Positions 10,267-18,614 of a stretch of 64,000 nucleotides of DNA are shown in pieces (position 1 is the first letter of the stretch; each line of letters starts with the position of its first letter). The stretch covers positions 124,001 through 188,000 of the forward strand of contig CAVVJO010000036.1 in assembly GCA_963748545.1 (NCBI GenBank), given 5' to 3'. The notes beneath the pieces are model-generated. The model saw only the letters and a list, made by a program, of their open reading frames with translations. It did no database searches and was not told where the DNA came from. The DNA is from Roseiarcus sp963748545. Lineage in GTDB: Bacteria; Pseudomonadota; Alphaproteobacteria; Rhizobiales; Beijerinckiaceae. The position numbers and the translations under genes are program-made.

Positions 10267-10743
10267 TCAAAGCGGCGCAGCAGCCCGCGCCGTCCAGCGC
10301 AGCCGCAACGTTGGCAAGCCCGACTGCGCGCTCGTACCGCGCGTGACCACAATAAAGCCTTGGCGAGCGTAGAATCGGCGCGCCCGTTCGTTCGCCTCGT
10401 TCACGTCGAGTTCGATTGCGCCCGGCGAGAGCCGCTTGGCTTCGTCAAGGAGTGTGCGCGCCAACCCCGACCCCTGCTCATCCGGGTGGACGCAAAGCTG
10501 ATCGAGGTAGCCGCTCGCCGGGTCGATGGTCACGAAGCCTGCAGGACGGTCGTCGGCGCCAAGCGCGACCACGATCGCGCCGCCTGCCGCGCGATGCGCG
10601 CCGATCCGTTCGGCGAGCCACGGCCGGCGCGCCTCGAAGTCGATGGCGAAGCCCGTCCTCTCCCAGGCTGCGACCCAAAGATCGGCGAGCGCGGGACAAT
10701 CGCCCTCGTCGAAGTTGCGCAGGAGCCGGACACGGACGCTCAC
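10267..10743 (-). CDS. GNAT-family N-acetyltransferase
   Basis: A 158-residue acetyltransferase of the GNAT fold. The acetyl-CoA-binding segment is YLDQLCVHPDEQGSGLARTLLDEAK (described here as its Q/R-x-x-G-x-G/A core, HPDEQGSGLA), and the C-terminal ANERARRFYARQGF is typical. Substrate unknown. The GTG start at 10743 overlaps the TGA of the upstream OmpA-like gene (GTGA), so it is translated as the last gene of the MotA-like/OmpA-like unit. Confidence 0.85.
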   Translation of the reverse strand: MSVRVRLLRNFDEGDCPALADLWVAAWERTGFAIDFEARRPWLAERIGAHRAAGGAIVVALGADDRPAGFVTIDPASGYLDQLCVHPDEQGSGLARTLLDEAKRLSPGAIELDVNEANERARRFYARQGFIVVTRGTSAQSGLPTLRLRWTARAAAPL

Positions 10744-11765
10744 CGCTCGGTCAGCTTCAGCTCGATGCGTCGGTTGCGCGCCATCGCCTGGTCGTCGGTC
10801 CCCGCATCGATCGGCTGGAATTCGCCGAAGCCGGCGGCTGCGAGCCGGTCCGGCTCCACCCCCTTGGAGACGAGGTATTGCACCACCGCGACCGCGCGGG
10901 CCGAGGAAAGCTCCCAGTTCGATTTGTATTGCCCGGTTCCGCTGATCGGCCGGCTGTCGGTGTGCCCGTCCACGCGCAGGATCCAGGGGATGTCGGGCGG
11001 GATCTCGCGCTCGAGGTCGAGAACGGCGGCGGCGAGCGAATCGAGCGATTGCCTCCCCTCCGGACTGATGTCGGCCTTGCCGACGTCGAACAACACCGAG
11101 GATTCGAACACGAACCGGTCGCCAACCACCCGGATGTCCGGCCGCGCGCCGAGAATCTGCCTCAGACGGCCGAAGAAATCCGAGCGGTAGCGGTTGAGCT
11201 CCTGCACCTTTTGGGCGAGCGCGACGTTGAGCCGCTGTCCAAGGTCGGCGATCTTCGACTGCGACTCCCTGTTGGACGATTCGGATGCGGCGAGCGCGTC
11301 CTCGATCGCGGCGAGCTGCTTGCGAAGCGCGCCGATCTGCTGATTGAGGACGTCGACTTCGGCGAGCGCCTTTGAGGAGATCGCTTTCTCATTGTCCAGC
11401 GCGCTTGCGGTCGCCGCGGCGCGCCCGGCGGCATCGGCGGATGAGGCGGTCGCCGCCGCTTGGTCGTTGAGCCGCTTCTGCTCGCGCTCCGCGGATTCGA
11501 GGGTCGCCGTAAGGGTGGCGATCCGGGTCTCGTCGGCGCCCTTCTGGGTGCGCTCCAGCGCCAGGAGATTGGTCAGCTCCTCGATCTGCCGGTTCAGCCG
11601 GGTCAGCGCCTCGTCCTTTCCTGTCACCTCGCGCGACAGGAAGAACTGGGCCAGCATGAACACCGACAGCAGGAAGATAATGACGAGCAGCATCGTCGAC
11701 AGCGCGTCGACGAATCCCGGCCAGTAGTTGACCGGCTCGTAGCGGCGTCCACGCGAAAGCGCCAT
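10740..11765 (-). CDS. MotB/OmpA-like peptidoglycan-binding protein of a proton-channel pair
   Basis: A 341-residue protein with one N-terminal transmembrane helix (about 18-43). The helix starts with an aspartate (FVDALSTML), the position of the proton-binding Asp of MotB. A long alanine-rich coiled coil (about 48-205) follows, then a C-terminal OmpA-like domain (about 215-341) with VDGHTDSRP, NWELSSARA and RNRRIELKL, which bind peptidoglycan. It follows the MotA/TolQ-like gene with a gap of about 60 bp, so the two should form a stator-like complex. No flagellar genes are present, so a cell-envelope role is more likely than motility. Confidence 0.87.
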   Translation of the reverse strand: MALSRGRRYEPVNYWPGFVDALSTMLLVIIFLLSVFMLAQFFLSREVTGKDEALTRLNRQIEELTNLLALERTQKGADETRIATLTATLESAEREQKRLNDQAAATASSADAAGRAAATASALDNEKAISSKALAEVDVLNQQIGALRKQLAAIEDALAASESSNRESQSKIADLGQRLNVALAQKVQELNRYRSDFFGRLRQILGARPDIRVVGDRFVFESSVLFDVGKADISPEGRQSLDSLAAAVLDLEREIPPDIPWILRVDGHTDSRPISGTGQYKSNWELSSARAVAVVQYLVSKGVEPDRLAAAGFGEFQPIDAGTDDQAMARNRRIELKLTER

Positions 11766-11825
11766 CCGTTGCTCCTCCTGGTCTCGCCGTCGTCTCTTCG
11801 TCTCCCCGGGAACGGCGAGAGCGGT

Positions 11826-12770
11826 TCAGCGCGTGGTCAGCTCATCGAGCAACCGGCGCAACAGTTTGCCGATATCTTCCTGCTGCTGCGCCTGAACGTC
11901 GACCCAGTTGCGGATCTGCTGCTGCTCGGTGCGCATATGGCCGACGAGGGCCTGGATGCCCTCGGCGAGCGTGGCGATGGCCGCGGCGTTCTTGTGATGG
12001 TCGATGTGCGGCTCCGCGACGGCGACGGTCTGGGTTGAAGCGTCCGGCTCGACGGCCGGCGTGGTGCGCACATGGCTTGCGAGAAATTCCTCGAACTCGG
12101 CGTAGAAGCGGTTTTGCGCCTGGCCCGCCTGCAGGTCGAGAAACCCCAGGATGAGCGAGCTTGCGAGGCCGAAGAGGGACGAGGTGAACGACACGCTCAT
12201 GCCCGCGATCGGGGCGGAGAGGCCGGTCTTCAGGTCCTCGAACATCGAGGTCGTGTCCGAACCGGTCTTCATGCTGTCGATCACCCCGCTGATCGAGTGG
12301 ACCGTTTCCAAAAGGCCCCAGAAGGTGCCGAGCAGCCCGAGAAACACCAAAAGTCCGATCAGGTAGCGGCTGAGTTCGCGGCCCTCGTCGAGCCGGGTGG
12401 CGATCGAATCGAGGATCGCCCGCGTCGTCAGGGTGGATAGGCCGCTCGCGCCGGCGCCGGCATTCAGCATCGCCGCCATCGGGGCGAGGAGCAGGGGCGG
12501 CTTGACCGTGCGCCCTTCATAAGCGCCGGTCAGCGAGTTGACCCAGCGGATTTCGCGGAATAGGCGGAAGACTTGGCGAAACGCGAACAGCGAGCCGATC
12601 GCCAGCACGCCGAGAATGAGCCCGTTCAGGCCGGGGTTGGCGGAAAAAGCCAGCTGAAGCTGCTTCAGCAGGATCAGGACGACGAACCCGACCAACGCCA
12701 GGAACGCCGCCATCCCGATGAGGAAGATGCGGGGCGAAGTAAGGAGACGGATGTCCGGTTCGTTCGCCAT
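11826..12770 (-). CDS. MotA/TolQ/ExbB-like proton channel family protein
   Basis: A 314-residue inner-membrane protein. Two N-terminal hydrophobic segments lie at about 15-35 and 45-65. The central block LIGLLVFLGLLGTFWGLLETV is the MotA/ExbB third helix, and a fourth helix follows around SSLFGLASSLILGF. The tail (about 255-314) is hydrophilic, glutamine-rich and likely coiled. ATG 12770 begins MANEPDIRLL; upstream codons in this frame overlap the hydrolase gene and are not protein-like. Forms a pair with the OmpA-like gene downstream. Confidence 0.85.
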   Translation of the reverse strand: MANEPDIRLLTSPRIFLIGMAAFLALVGFVVLILLKQLQLAFSANPGLNGLILGVLAIGSLFAFRQVFRLFREIRWVNSLTGAYEGRTVKPPLLLAPMAAMLNAGAGASGLSTLTTRAILDSIATRLDEGRELSRYLIGLLVFLGLLGTFWGLLETVHSISGVIDSMKTGSDTTSMFEDLKTGLSAPIAGMSVSFTSSLFGLASSLILGFLDLQAGQAQNRFYAEFEEFLASHVRTTPAVEPDASTQTVAVAEPHIDHHKNAAAIATLAEGIQALVGHMRTEQQQIRNWVDVQAQQQEDIGKLLRRLLDELTTR

Positions 12771-12871
12771 GGCTCGCGGGGGTGCAGGTTCAGGAGGCCG
12801 ATAGCCCCTGATGATGGCCAAGGCAAGTCTGGAGGGGGAGCCTGGCGAGCAAGCGGGATGGCGCGCGCCCT

Positions 12872-13444
12872 CTAGCGCTCCAGGCGCGTCAGGATCGCTT
12901 CGACCTTGGCGACGTCGGCGAACTCGTTGGCCAGGGTCGCCATATGAACGGCATGGACAAGCGAGCCACGCAGAACGCGACCGTCGAGGCCGGGCTGATC
13001 GAACGCTGCGCACGCGTCTTCCGCCACGATCATGCGGTAGCCGAGGTTCGCGCCCATCCGCACGGTTGTGGAAACGCACTGGTCGGACGTCACGCCGCAG
13101 GCGACGAGGGTGGTCGCGCCGAGACGCCGCAGGCGGAGGTCGAGATCGGTCCCGATCCAGGCTGAATTGACGCTTTTCGTCACCAGCGGCTCGTCCGACT
13201 TCGGCGCGAAGCCTCGCCGCAGGGCGTTGCCTGCTCGAGACGACGCGAGCTCGGAACCTGGCTCGACAGAATCGTGCCGGACATGGATCACCCGGCCGCC
13301 GCGCGCCCGCCACCCGGCGAGGAGCCGAAGCGCCGGCGCCTCCGGATCGGCGTGCAGCGGCGGGGCGTCAGGAAGCCAGAAGGCCTCCTGCATGTCGATG
13401 ACGAGCGCGACCGCCTGTTCGAGCGGGATCGCGTCGCCGATCAC
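12872..13444 (-). CDS. Isochorismatase-family cysteine hydrolase
   Basis: About 190 residues with the cysteine-hydrolase triad: Asp in ALVIDMQEAF near the N-terminus, Lys in TKSVNSAW, and Cys in CGVTSDQCVSTTVRMG. Members hydrolyse small amides or isochorismate; the substrate here is unknown. The start is GTG 13444, which overlaps the TGA of asd (GTGA) and gives the short N-terminus expected for the family. It is translated after asd, though no link to aspartate metabolism is obvious. Confidence 0.85.
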   Translation of the reverse strand: MIGDAIPLEQAVALVIDMQEAFWLPDAPPLHADPEAPALRLLAGWRARGGRVIHVRHDSVEPGSELASSRAGNALRRGFAPKSDEPLVTKSVNSAWIGTDLDLRLRRLGATTLVACGVTSDQCVSTTVRMGANLGYRMIVAEDACAAFDQPGLDGRVLRGSLVHAVHMATLANEFADVAKVEAILTRLER

Positions 13445-14478
13445 GCCGCGCGGGCCTTGGCCTTGAGCCAGCCGCGGTTCATTAGCACTTCGGCGATCTG
13501 CACTGCGTTCAGGGCGGCGCCCTTTCGCAAGTTGTCGGAAACGCACCAGAGGTTGAGGCCGTTCTCGACCGTCGGATCTTCGCGGATGCGGCTGATGTAG
13601 GTCGCGTCCTCGCCGGCGGCCTCGTGAGGCGTGATGTAGCCGCCCGGCTCGCGCCGGTCGATCACCAGGCATCCGGGCGCCGCTCGCAGGATGTCGCGCG
13701 CTTCATCGGCGGTGATTGGCTTCTCGAACTCGATATTGACCGCCTCGGAGTGGCTGATGAACACCGGCACCCGCACGCAGGTCGCAGTCAGCTTGATCTT
13801 GGGGTCGAGGATCTTTTTGGTCTCGGCCACCATCTTCCACTCTTCCTTGGTCGAGCCGTCGTCCATGAAGACGTCGATGTGGGGAATGACATTGAAGGCG
13901 ATGCGCTTCGGAAACGTCTTCGTTTCGACCGGATTGCTGGTGAACACGGCGCGGGTCTGGGAGAAGAGCTCGTCCATCGCGTCCTTGCCGGCGCCCGAAA
14001 CCGACTGATAGGTCGCCACCACCACGCGCTTGATGGTCGCCCGGTCATGCAAGGGCTTCAGCGCCACGACGAGCTGGGCGGTCGAACAGTTCGGATTGGC
14101 GATGATGTACTTCCCGACGAAGCCTCTGGCGGCCTCGGCGTTGACCTCCGGCACAACCAGCGGCACGTCTGAGTCCATCCGCCAGGCGGAGGAATTGTCG
14201 ATCACGACGCAGCCCTTGGCCCCGATCTTCGGCGAATACTCCTTGGAGACCGCACCGCCGGCGGACATGAGACAAATGTCCGTGTCTGAGAAGTCGTAGG
14301 TCTCGAGCGCCTTGCACTTGAGCGTGCGGTCGCCGAACGACACCTCCCTCCCGATCGATCGGGAGGACGCGAGCGCGACCACTTCGGAAACGGGGAACCG
14401 GCGCTCGGCGAGAATGCTCAACATCTCGCGGCCGACATTGCCGGTGGCGCCGGCGATCGCGACCTTAAAGCCTGACAT
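13441..14478 (-). CDS. asd: Aspartate-semialdehyde dehydrogenase
   Basis: A 345-residue enzyme that reduces aspartyl phosphate to aspartate semialdehyde, the branch point to lysine/diaminopimelate, threonine and methionine. The NADP-binding loop GATGNVGREML is at residues 10-20. The active-site cysteine C131 lies in ANPNCSTAQ. ATG 14478 is preceded by aaagga. The open frame extends a few codons further upstream, but MSGFKVAIAG is the normal N-terminus. A hairpin-bearing leader of about 250 bp lies upstream. Confidence 0.96.
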   Translation of the reverse strand: MSGFKVAIAGATGNVGREMLSILAERRFPVSEVVALASSRSIGREVSFGDRTLKCKALETYDFSDTDICLMSAGGAVSKEYSPKIGAKGCVVIDNSSAWRMDSDVPLVVPEVNAEAARGFVGKYIIANPNCSTAQLVVALKPLHDRATIKRVVVATYQSVSGAGKDAMDELFSQTRAVFTSNPVETKTFPKRIAFNVIPHIDVFMDDGSTKEEWKMVAETKKILDPKIKLTATCVRVPVFISHSEAVNIEFEKPITADEARDILRAAPGCLVIDRREPGGYITPHEAAGEDATYISRIREDPTVENGLNLWCVSDNLRKGAALNAVQIAEVLMNRGWLKAKARAA

Positions 14479-14607
14479 GATTGAGTTTCCTTTGGCTCTT
14501 TGGGCCTCCCCGCGAAACATGTCCGAACCGACTTGATGTTTCGATTTGGACCTTCACCCCGGCGCCCCGCCGGGGGAGGAAACCGGAGCGGAAGGCGCGT
14601 TCAGCCG

Positions 14608-14632
14608 GTCGTCCCGCTTTTCAGCGGGCGAC
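14608..14632 (-). other. Hairpin in the asd leader
   Basis: A strong stem-loop about 130-155 bp upstream of the asd start. On the minus strand CCCGCT-GAAA-AGCGGG forms a perfect 6-bp stem with a GNRA-type loop, extended by GTCG/CGAC across a one-base bulge. There is no U-run. It could be part of a structured leader, a terminator for an upstream small gene, or chance in GC-rich DNA. It matches no riboswitch class I can name. Confidence 0.35.
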
Positions 14633-14742
14633 GCGTTTTGACTGTCGTGGTTTTGACCAGGCGCGGCATCGAACGGATTCCGTCGCCGGACGCGAAAATG
14701 AGCGCCGACGCACGGTTCGCAAACCATGACCCGCGCGCCTTG

Positions 14743-14994
14743 TCAACGGTTGGCGCGCTTGCGTGCTCTGGGTTCATTGAAAAGCGCCGGGAGCCCCAAG
14801 GCGCGCACGACCTTCCGACAAATCGCCGCGATCGGATCCGGCATAGGGATCTCCGCCTCCAGGCGCTCCAACTCCGGTTGGACCGCGTCGGATCGCTTGG
14901 TCAATCTGAGTTGGCTTTTTGCGGCGAGGCGGCGCGCGAGACGATCGGTCGCGGCGACGATACGGCGCGGCGGGCGGGGCGCGCCAAACATCAT
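14743..14994 (-). CDS. Possible small protein, unknown
   Basis: An 83-codon minus-strand frame (MMFGAPRPP start) within the 597-bp gap between asd and the cNMP-binding gene. The composition is plausible for a basic helical protein (LERLEAEIPMPDPIAAICRKV), better than the opposite strand. There is no recognisable Shine-Dalgarno and no family is recognised. It may be a chance frame; otherwise the gap holds only the asd leader and the start region of the cNMP gene. Confidence 0.25.
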   Translation of the reverse strand: MMFGAPRPPRRIVAATDRLARRLAAKSQLRLTKRSDAVQPELERLEAEIPMPDPIAAICRKVVRALGLPALFNEPRARKRANR

Positions 14995-15075
14995 CGGCAA
15001 AGCAGCCGGCCCGGACCCGCTATCCCTCGGCTCATAATCGTGGCACTTTCCGCCTAGAATATTTGGAGGACACCT

Positions 15076-15525
15076 ATGCAGTCGATCGCGTTCAAGTCCG
15101 GAGAGACGATCCTTCGCGAAGGCGACGAGGGCGACACCGCCTTCTACATCGTGTCCGGTTCGGTCGAGGTCCTGGTCGGCAGCGGGGGGAGGCGCGTCGG
15201 CACGCTTCATACCGGCGAAGTGTTTGGCGAAATGTCGCTGATTGAGCCGGGCCCGCGCTCCGCCACCATCGTCGCCCAGGGCGACGTCGAATGTCTCGAA
15301 ACCTCTTACGAGGAGTTCACTGCCGCGATCGAGGATCACCCCGAGCGAGCCGTCGCCTTCATGAAGACGCTGGTGCGGCGTCTGCGCCAAATGAACGAGC
15401 TGATGGAGCGGATCGATCCCAACCGGCGCGGATTGCGTGGGTTCATAAAGGACGCTCAGAAGTCCGTCGCGCCCGCGCGCGTCGACCCCGAAGTGGTGAA
15501 CCTATCTTGGACGATGCTTTGGTGA
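15076..15525 (+). CDS. Cyclic nucleotide-binding domain protein
   Basis: A 149-residue single-domain cNBD protein. FKSGETILREGDEGDTAFYIVSG opens the beta-roll, described by its core EGDEGD-AFYI. The phosphate-binding cassette FGEMSLIEPGPRSATIVA (about 55-72) retains the Glu and Arg that hold the cyclic phosphate. No DNA-binding or catalytic domain follows, only a short C-terminal helix with MNELMERIDP. It probably acts as a small regulatory subunit for a partner encoded elsewhere. The start has a good site, ggagg, 8 bp upstream. Confidence 0.87.
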   Translation: MQSIAFKSGETILREGDEGDTAFYIVSGSVEVLVGSGGRRVGTLHTGEVFGEMSLIEPGPRSATIVAQGDVECLETSYEEFTAAIEDHPERAVAFMKTLVRRLRQMNELMERIDPNRRGLRGFIKDAQKSVAPARVDPEVVNLSWTMLW

Positions 15526-15653
15526 GCCGTCCTCGGGAACGGGCATTGCCGTAAGCGACCGCCGTCCTGGCAAGCGCAGCGAATCCAATCCAGCTTCGCC
15601 ACAGGGATGGATGGCTTCGTCGCCCAGGCTCCTCGCACGAACGATTACGCGCT

Positions 15654-16787
15654 CTAAGCCCGCACCAACTCCGGAACCTTGCTTCGGCTGAAGGCCATAT
15701 CTGCCTTGTCGATCGGCTGGGAATCCGAGAGGGTCCCCCGCACGAGCGCGTGGATGAAGCCGAGCTTGATGATCACCGGCGGGGCGAGCACGAAGGGATA
15801 GAGGTCCGGGCGGCCCATCGCCCGGTTGATGCTGTTCATCGCGACGGCTACCGGCGTCCAGGCCTCGACGATCTGGGCTATGTCGCCTTCGACATACGGG
15901 TCGAAATCGATCCTCGCCATGTAGGCGCCTTCGCGGTCGATGGCGGGGGCGACGCTCAGTCCGAACGCGTTGGCGGTGTCGAGCGTATCGACGATATGGA
16001 AATAATGCGCCCAGGTTTCCGCGAAGTCCTCCCAGGGATGCGAGGTCGCGTAAGCGGAGACAAAGTTTTCCTGCCAATTCACCGGCGCGTGCTGCTGATA
16101 GTAGCGCTGGAGGGCGGCGTTGTAGTCGCCAGTTTCATCCCCAAAGATGGACCGGAACGCTTCGAGATGGCCGCCGTCGCGCACCATCACGTCCCAGTAA
16201 TGGTGTCCGACCTCGTGGCGGAAGTGACCAAGCACCGTCCGATAGGTCTCGTCGAGTTCGGACCGGCGCCGCTCAAGCTCGGCCGGATTGGCCTCGGCGA
16301 GTGCGATCGTCACCAGACCCTCCTCGTGGCCGGTCATGACCTTCTGCCCCGCCGCATTCGGCAGATCGGCGAGGAAGTCGAAGGCGAGACCGTGAACCGG
16401 ATTCTCGGCGCGGGTCTCCAACGGCAATCGCCAGCGCAGGAGGCTATAGAACAGCCGATGCTTCGAGAATTCGATCTCGCGCCAAGCCGCAACATGCTCG
16501 GCGTTCGACAAGTCCGGAATGATGTCGTTGTGCCGGCACGCAAGGCAGAGGCGGTCCGGCGTCTCTGCAGGGACCAGCCAGTTGCAGGCGTCGTAGTCGG
16601 CGTTGGCGCAAAAGCGTCGCGGCGCACGGTCCGTCCCGACGGGCGTCCAGATCGGCTCCCCCGCGGGATCGAGCGCGCTCATGATCTGCTGCTCCGGAAG
16701 ATAGCCGAGCCGGTGTCCGCACCGGCCACAGGTGCGGTTCTCGAAATAGATAATGTTGTCGCAGACCTGACAGCGAAACAGTTTCAT
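15654..16787 (-). CDS. Putative zinc-binding metallopeptidase with N-terminal zinc ribbon
   Basis: A 377-residue protein of the COG4307-type putative metallopeptidase family. The N-terminus is a zinc ribbon (C6xxC9 and C20xxC23), and a second cysteine pair CLAC is at 81-84. The metal site HEVGHHYWD is at 191-199 and fits HExxH plus a third ligand downstream. Target unknown. I chose ATG 16787 (MKLFRCQVCD) because the ribbon begins there; the frame stays open upstream but has no family resemblance. Confidence 0.82.
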   Translation of the reverse strand: MKLFRCQVCDNIIYFENRTCGRCGHRLGYLPEQQIMSALDPAGEPIWTPVGTDRAPRRFCANADYDACNWLVPAETPDRLCLACRHNDIIPDLSNAEHVAAWREIEFSKHRLFYSLLRWRLPLETRAENPVHGLAFDFLADLPNAAGQKVMTGHEEGLVTIALAEANPAELERRRSELDETYRTVLGHFRHEVGHHYWDVMVRDGGHLEAFRSIFGDETGDYNAALQRYYQQHAPVNWQENFVSAYATSHPWEDFAETWAHYFHIVDTLDTANAFGLSVAPAIDREGAYMARIDFDPYVEGDIAQIVEAWTPVAVAMNSINRAMGRPDLYPFVLAPPVIIKLGFIHALVRGTLSDSQPIDKADMAFSRSKVPELVRA

Positions 16788-16932
16788 GGAATGTCCCAAC
16801 CCTGGAGCTCGCACCCAACGCCCGGCGATCAGGCGCCGCGTAAACGCGCTAAGGCTAAGACTGTTCCGCGCCAGCGTGACGAAAGCGTACTCATCGAGAA
16901 GACCTGATTGCTCCCGGCGCCGACGCGAAAAT

Positions 16933-17679
16933 TCAGTGCGACGATCGTCCGGCGCGGCGGCCAGCCTCGCGTTCGACGGCGCCGAGCGCGTCGTAGATGA
17001 GAACGGCGAGCAGCGCGACAATCACGGCGCCCTGGAGGACGAACGCCGTGTTGGAGGTGTTGAGGCCAGCGATGATCACTTCGCCGAGCCCCTTCGCGGC
17101 CACGGTCGAGCCGATGGTCGCAGTGCCGAGATTGATGACGGCCGACACGCGAACGCCAGCGAGGATGACGGGAAGCGCCAGCGGAAGCTCGACCGAAATC
17201 AGCCGACGCCAGGCGCTCATGCCCATCCCGTCGGCCGCTTCGAGCGTCGTCGGCGAGACCTGGTGCAAGCCCGCAATGGTGTTCTCGAAAATCGGCAACA
17301 GTCCATAGAGTATCAGAGCGATCATCGTCGGCTTCACGCCGAAGCCGACCGCTGGAACCGCCAGCGCAAGCACTGCGACCGGCGGGAAGGTCTGGCCGAT
17401 ATGGGCGATGCTGCGCGACAGCGGCAGGAACTCGGCGCCCGCCGGTCTGGTCACGAAGACGCCAGCCAGAACGGCGACCAGGGTGGCGATGAGACTTGAG
17501 GCCGCGACGAGCCCGAGATGGTCGAGGGTCAAATCAAGCAGGCTTCCCTGGTTGTAGATCGCGGGCGCCCCGTTCTCGGTGAGCGGTTCAAAGACCGGTC
17601 CGAACAGGTCCGGCGTCAGGATGAGCGCCAGCAGCAAAGCGACCGCTGCGACCCGCGCGAGGGCCCCGACCCAAGTCAT
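16933..17679 (-). CDS. yehW: Osmoprotectant-type ABC transporter permease, YehW-like
   Basis: A 248-residue permease with about six hydrophobic helices and the BPD permease loop EAADGMGMSAWRRLISVELPLALP (core EAADGMGMS...ELPLALP). It is the last gene of osmF-yehY-yehX-yehW; its start overlaps the yehX stop by 4 bp. Size and order match the E. coli yehZYXW set (YehW about 243 residues). The complex likely imports glycine betaine or a related solute at low affinity. Confidence 0.85.
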   Translation of the reverse strand: MTWVGALARVAAVALLLALILTPDLFGPVFEPLTENGAPAIYNQGSLLDLTLDHLGLVAASSLIATLVAVLAGVFVTRPAGAEFLPLSRSIAHIGQTFPPVAVLALAVPAVGFGVKPTMIALILYGLLPIFENTIAGLHQVSPTTLEAADGMGMSAWRRLISVELPLALPVILAGVRVSAVINLGTATIGSTVAAKGLGEVIIAGLNTSNTAFVLQGAVIVALLAVLIYDALGAVEREAGRRAGRSSH

Positions 17680-18614
17680 GAGGAAAGTCGGGCCCGGGAA
17701 AGGACGGCGGCTAGGGCAAGGCGCCCGTTCGGCTCGCCGTCGGCGCCAATAACCTGCAAGCTTTCCACGCCGTGCGCCACCAGCGCGGACAGCGCCTCCC
17801 GCAGCGACGCGGCCGCGGATATGGCCGGGCCCGATGACCCGCCGGGCTCGGCGGCTTCGCTCACCTTGGCCAAAGACAAGAGCCGGAACGGCCGCTCGCT
17901 ATCGCCGACCAACCGTTCAACGAAGCCTGGCTCAGGTTGGGTGAGGATCTGCGCTGGCGTGGCGTATTGCAGGAGGCGGCCGCGATCCATCACCGCAATA
18001 CGGTCGCCGAGCGCGATCGCCTCCTCCATGTCATGTGTCACCAGGACGACCGTTACGCCGAGACGGCGCTGCAACGCGAGCAGGTCTTCGCGCGCCTTCG
18101 CGCGGAGGATCGGATCGAGCGCGCCGAACGGCTCGTCCATCAGCAAAACCGAAGGCTCGGCCGCAAGCGCCCTCGCCACGCCTACGCGCTGCTGCTGACC
18201 ACCGGAGAGCTGATGCGGAAACTTTTGCGCATGGAGCTTGGGGTCGAGCCCGAACAGATCAAGGAGCTCATCAACCCGTCGCCCGATGCGGGCTCTGTCC
18301 CACTTCAACAGGTTCGGGACGGTCGCAATGTTGCGCGCGACGGTCCAATGCGGAAATAGGCCGTTGCCTTGGATCGCATAGCCGATGCCGCGCCGCAAAT
18401 CTTCGCCCGCGATCATGCGTGTGTCGCGGCCCTCGATCCTGACCGCGCCGCTGGTCGGCTCGATCAGTCGGTTGATCATGCGAAGGAGCGTGGACTTTCC
18501 GCTGCCGGAGGTGCCGACCAGGGTGACGAACGAACCGCGTTCAATTGTGAGCGACAGGCTCTCCACCGCGGCGTTATCGCCGAAATAGCGGCTGACGTGC
18601 TCGATCTCGATCAT
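17676..18614 (-). CDS. yehX: Osmoprotectant-type ABC transporter ATP-binding protein, YehX-like
   Basis: A 312-residue ATPase. Walker A is GTSGSGKSTLL (about 34-44), the signature is LSGGQQQRVGVARA (about 141-154), and Walker B is VLLMDEPFGALD (about 161-172). About 70 residues beyond the ATPase core form a CBS-like regulatory tail, as in the OpuCA/ProV group, though the tail looks too short for two full CBS motifs. Overlaps both neighbours by 4 bp, indicating tight coupling. Confidence 0.88.
   Translation of the reverse strand: MIEIEHVSRYFGDNAAVESLSLTIERGSFVTLVGTSGSGKSTLLRMINRLIEPTSGAVRIEGRDTRMIAGEDLRRGIGYAIQGNGLFPHWTVARNIATVPNLLKWDRARIGRRVDELLDLFGLDPKLHAQKFPHQLSGGQQQRVGVARALAAEPSVLLMDEPFGALDPILRAKAREDLLALQRRLGVTVVLVTHDMEEAIALGDRIAVMDRGRLLQYATPAQILTQPEPGFVERLVGDSERPFRLLSLAKVSEAAEPGGSSGPAISAAASLREALSALVAHGVESLQVIGADGEPNGRLALAAVLSRARLSS

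Noticed and set aside
10740..12770. Zorya defence system (ZorA/ZorB)
   Set aside because: The pair is MotA/MotB-like, but no ZorC/D/E is present, and the MotA-like protein lacks the long tail of ZorA. The neighbours are GNAT and a hydrolase.
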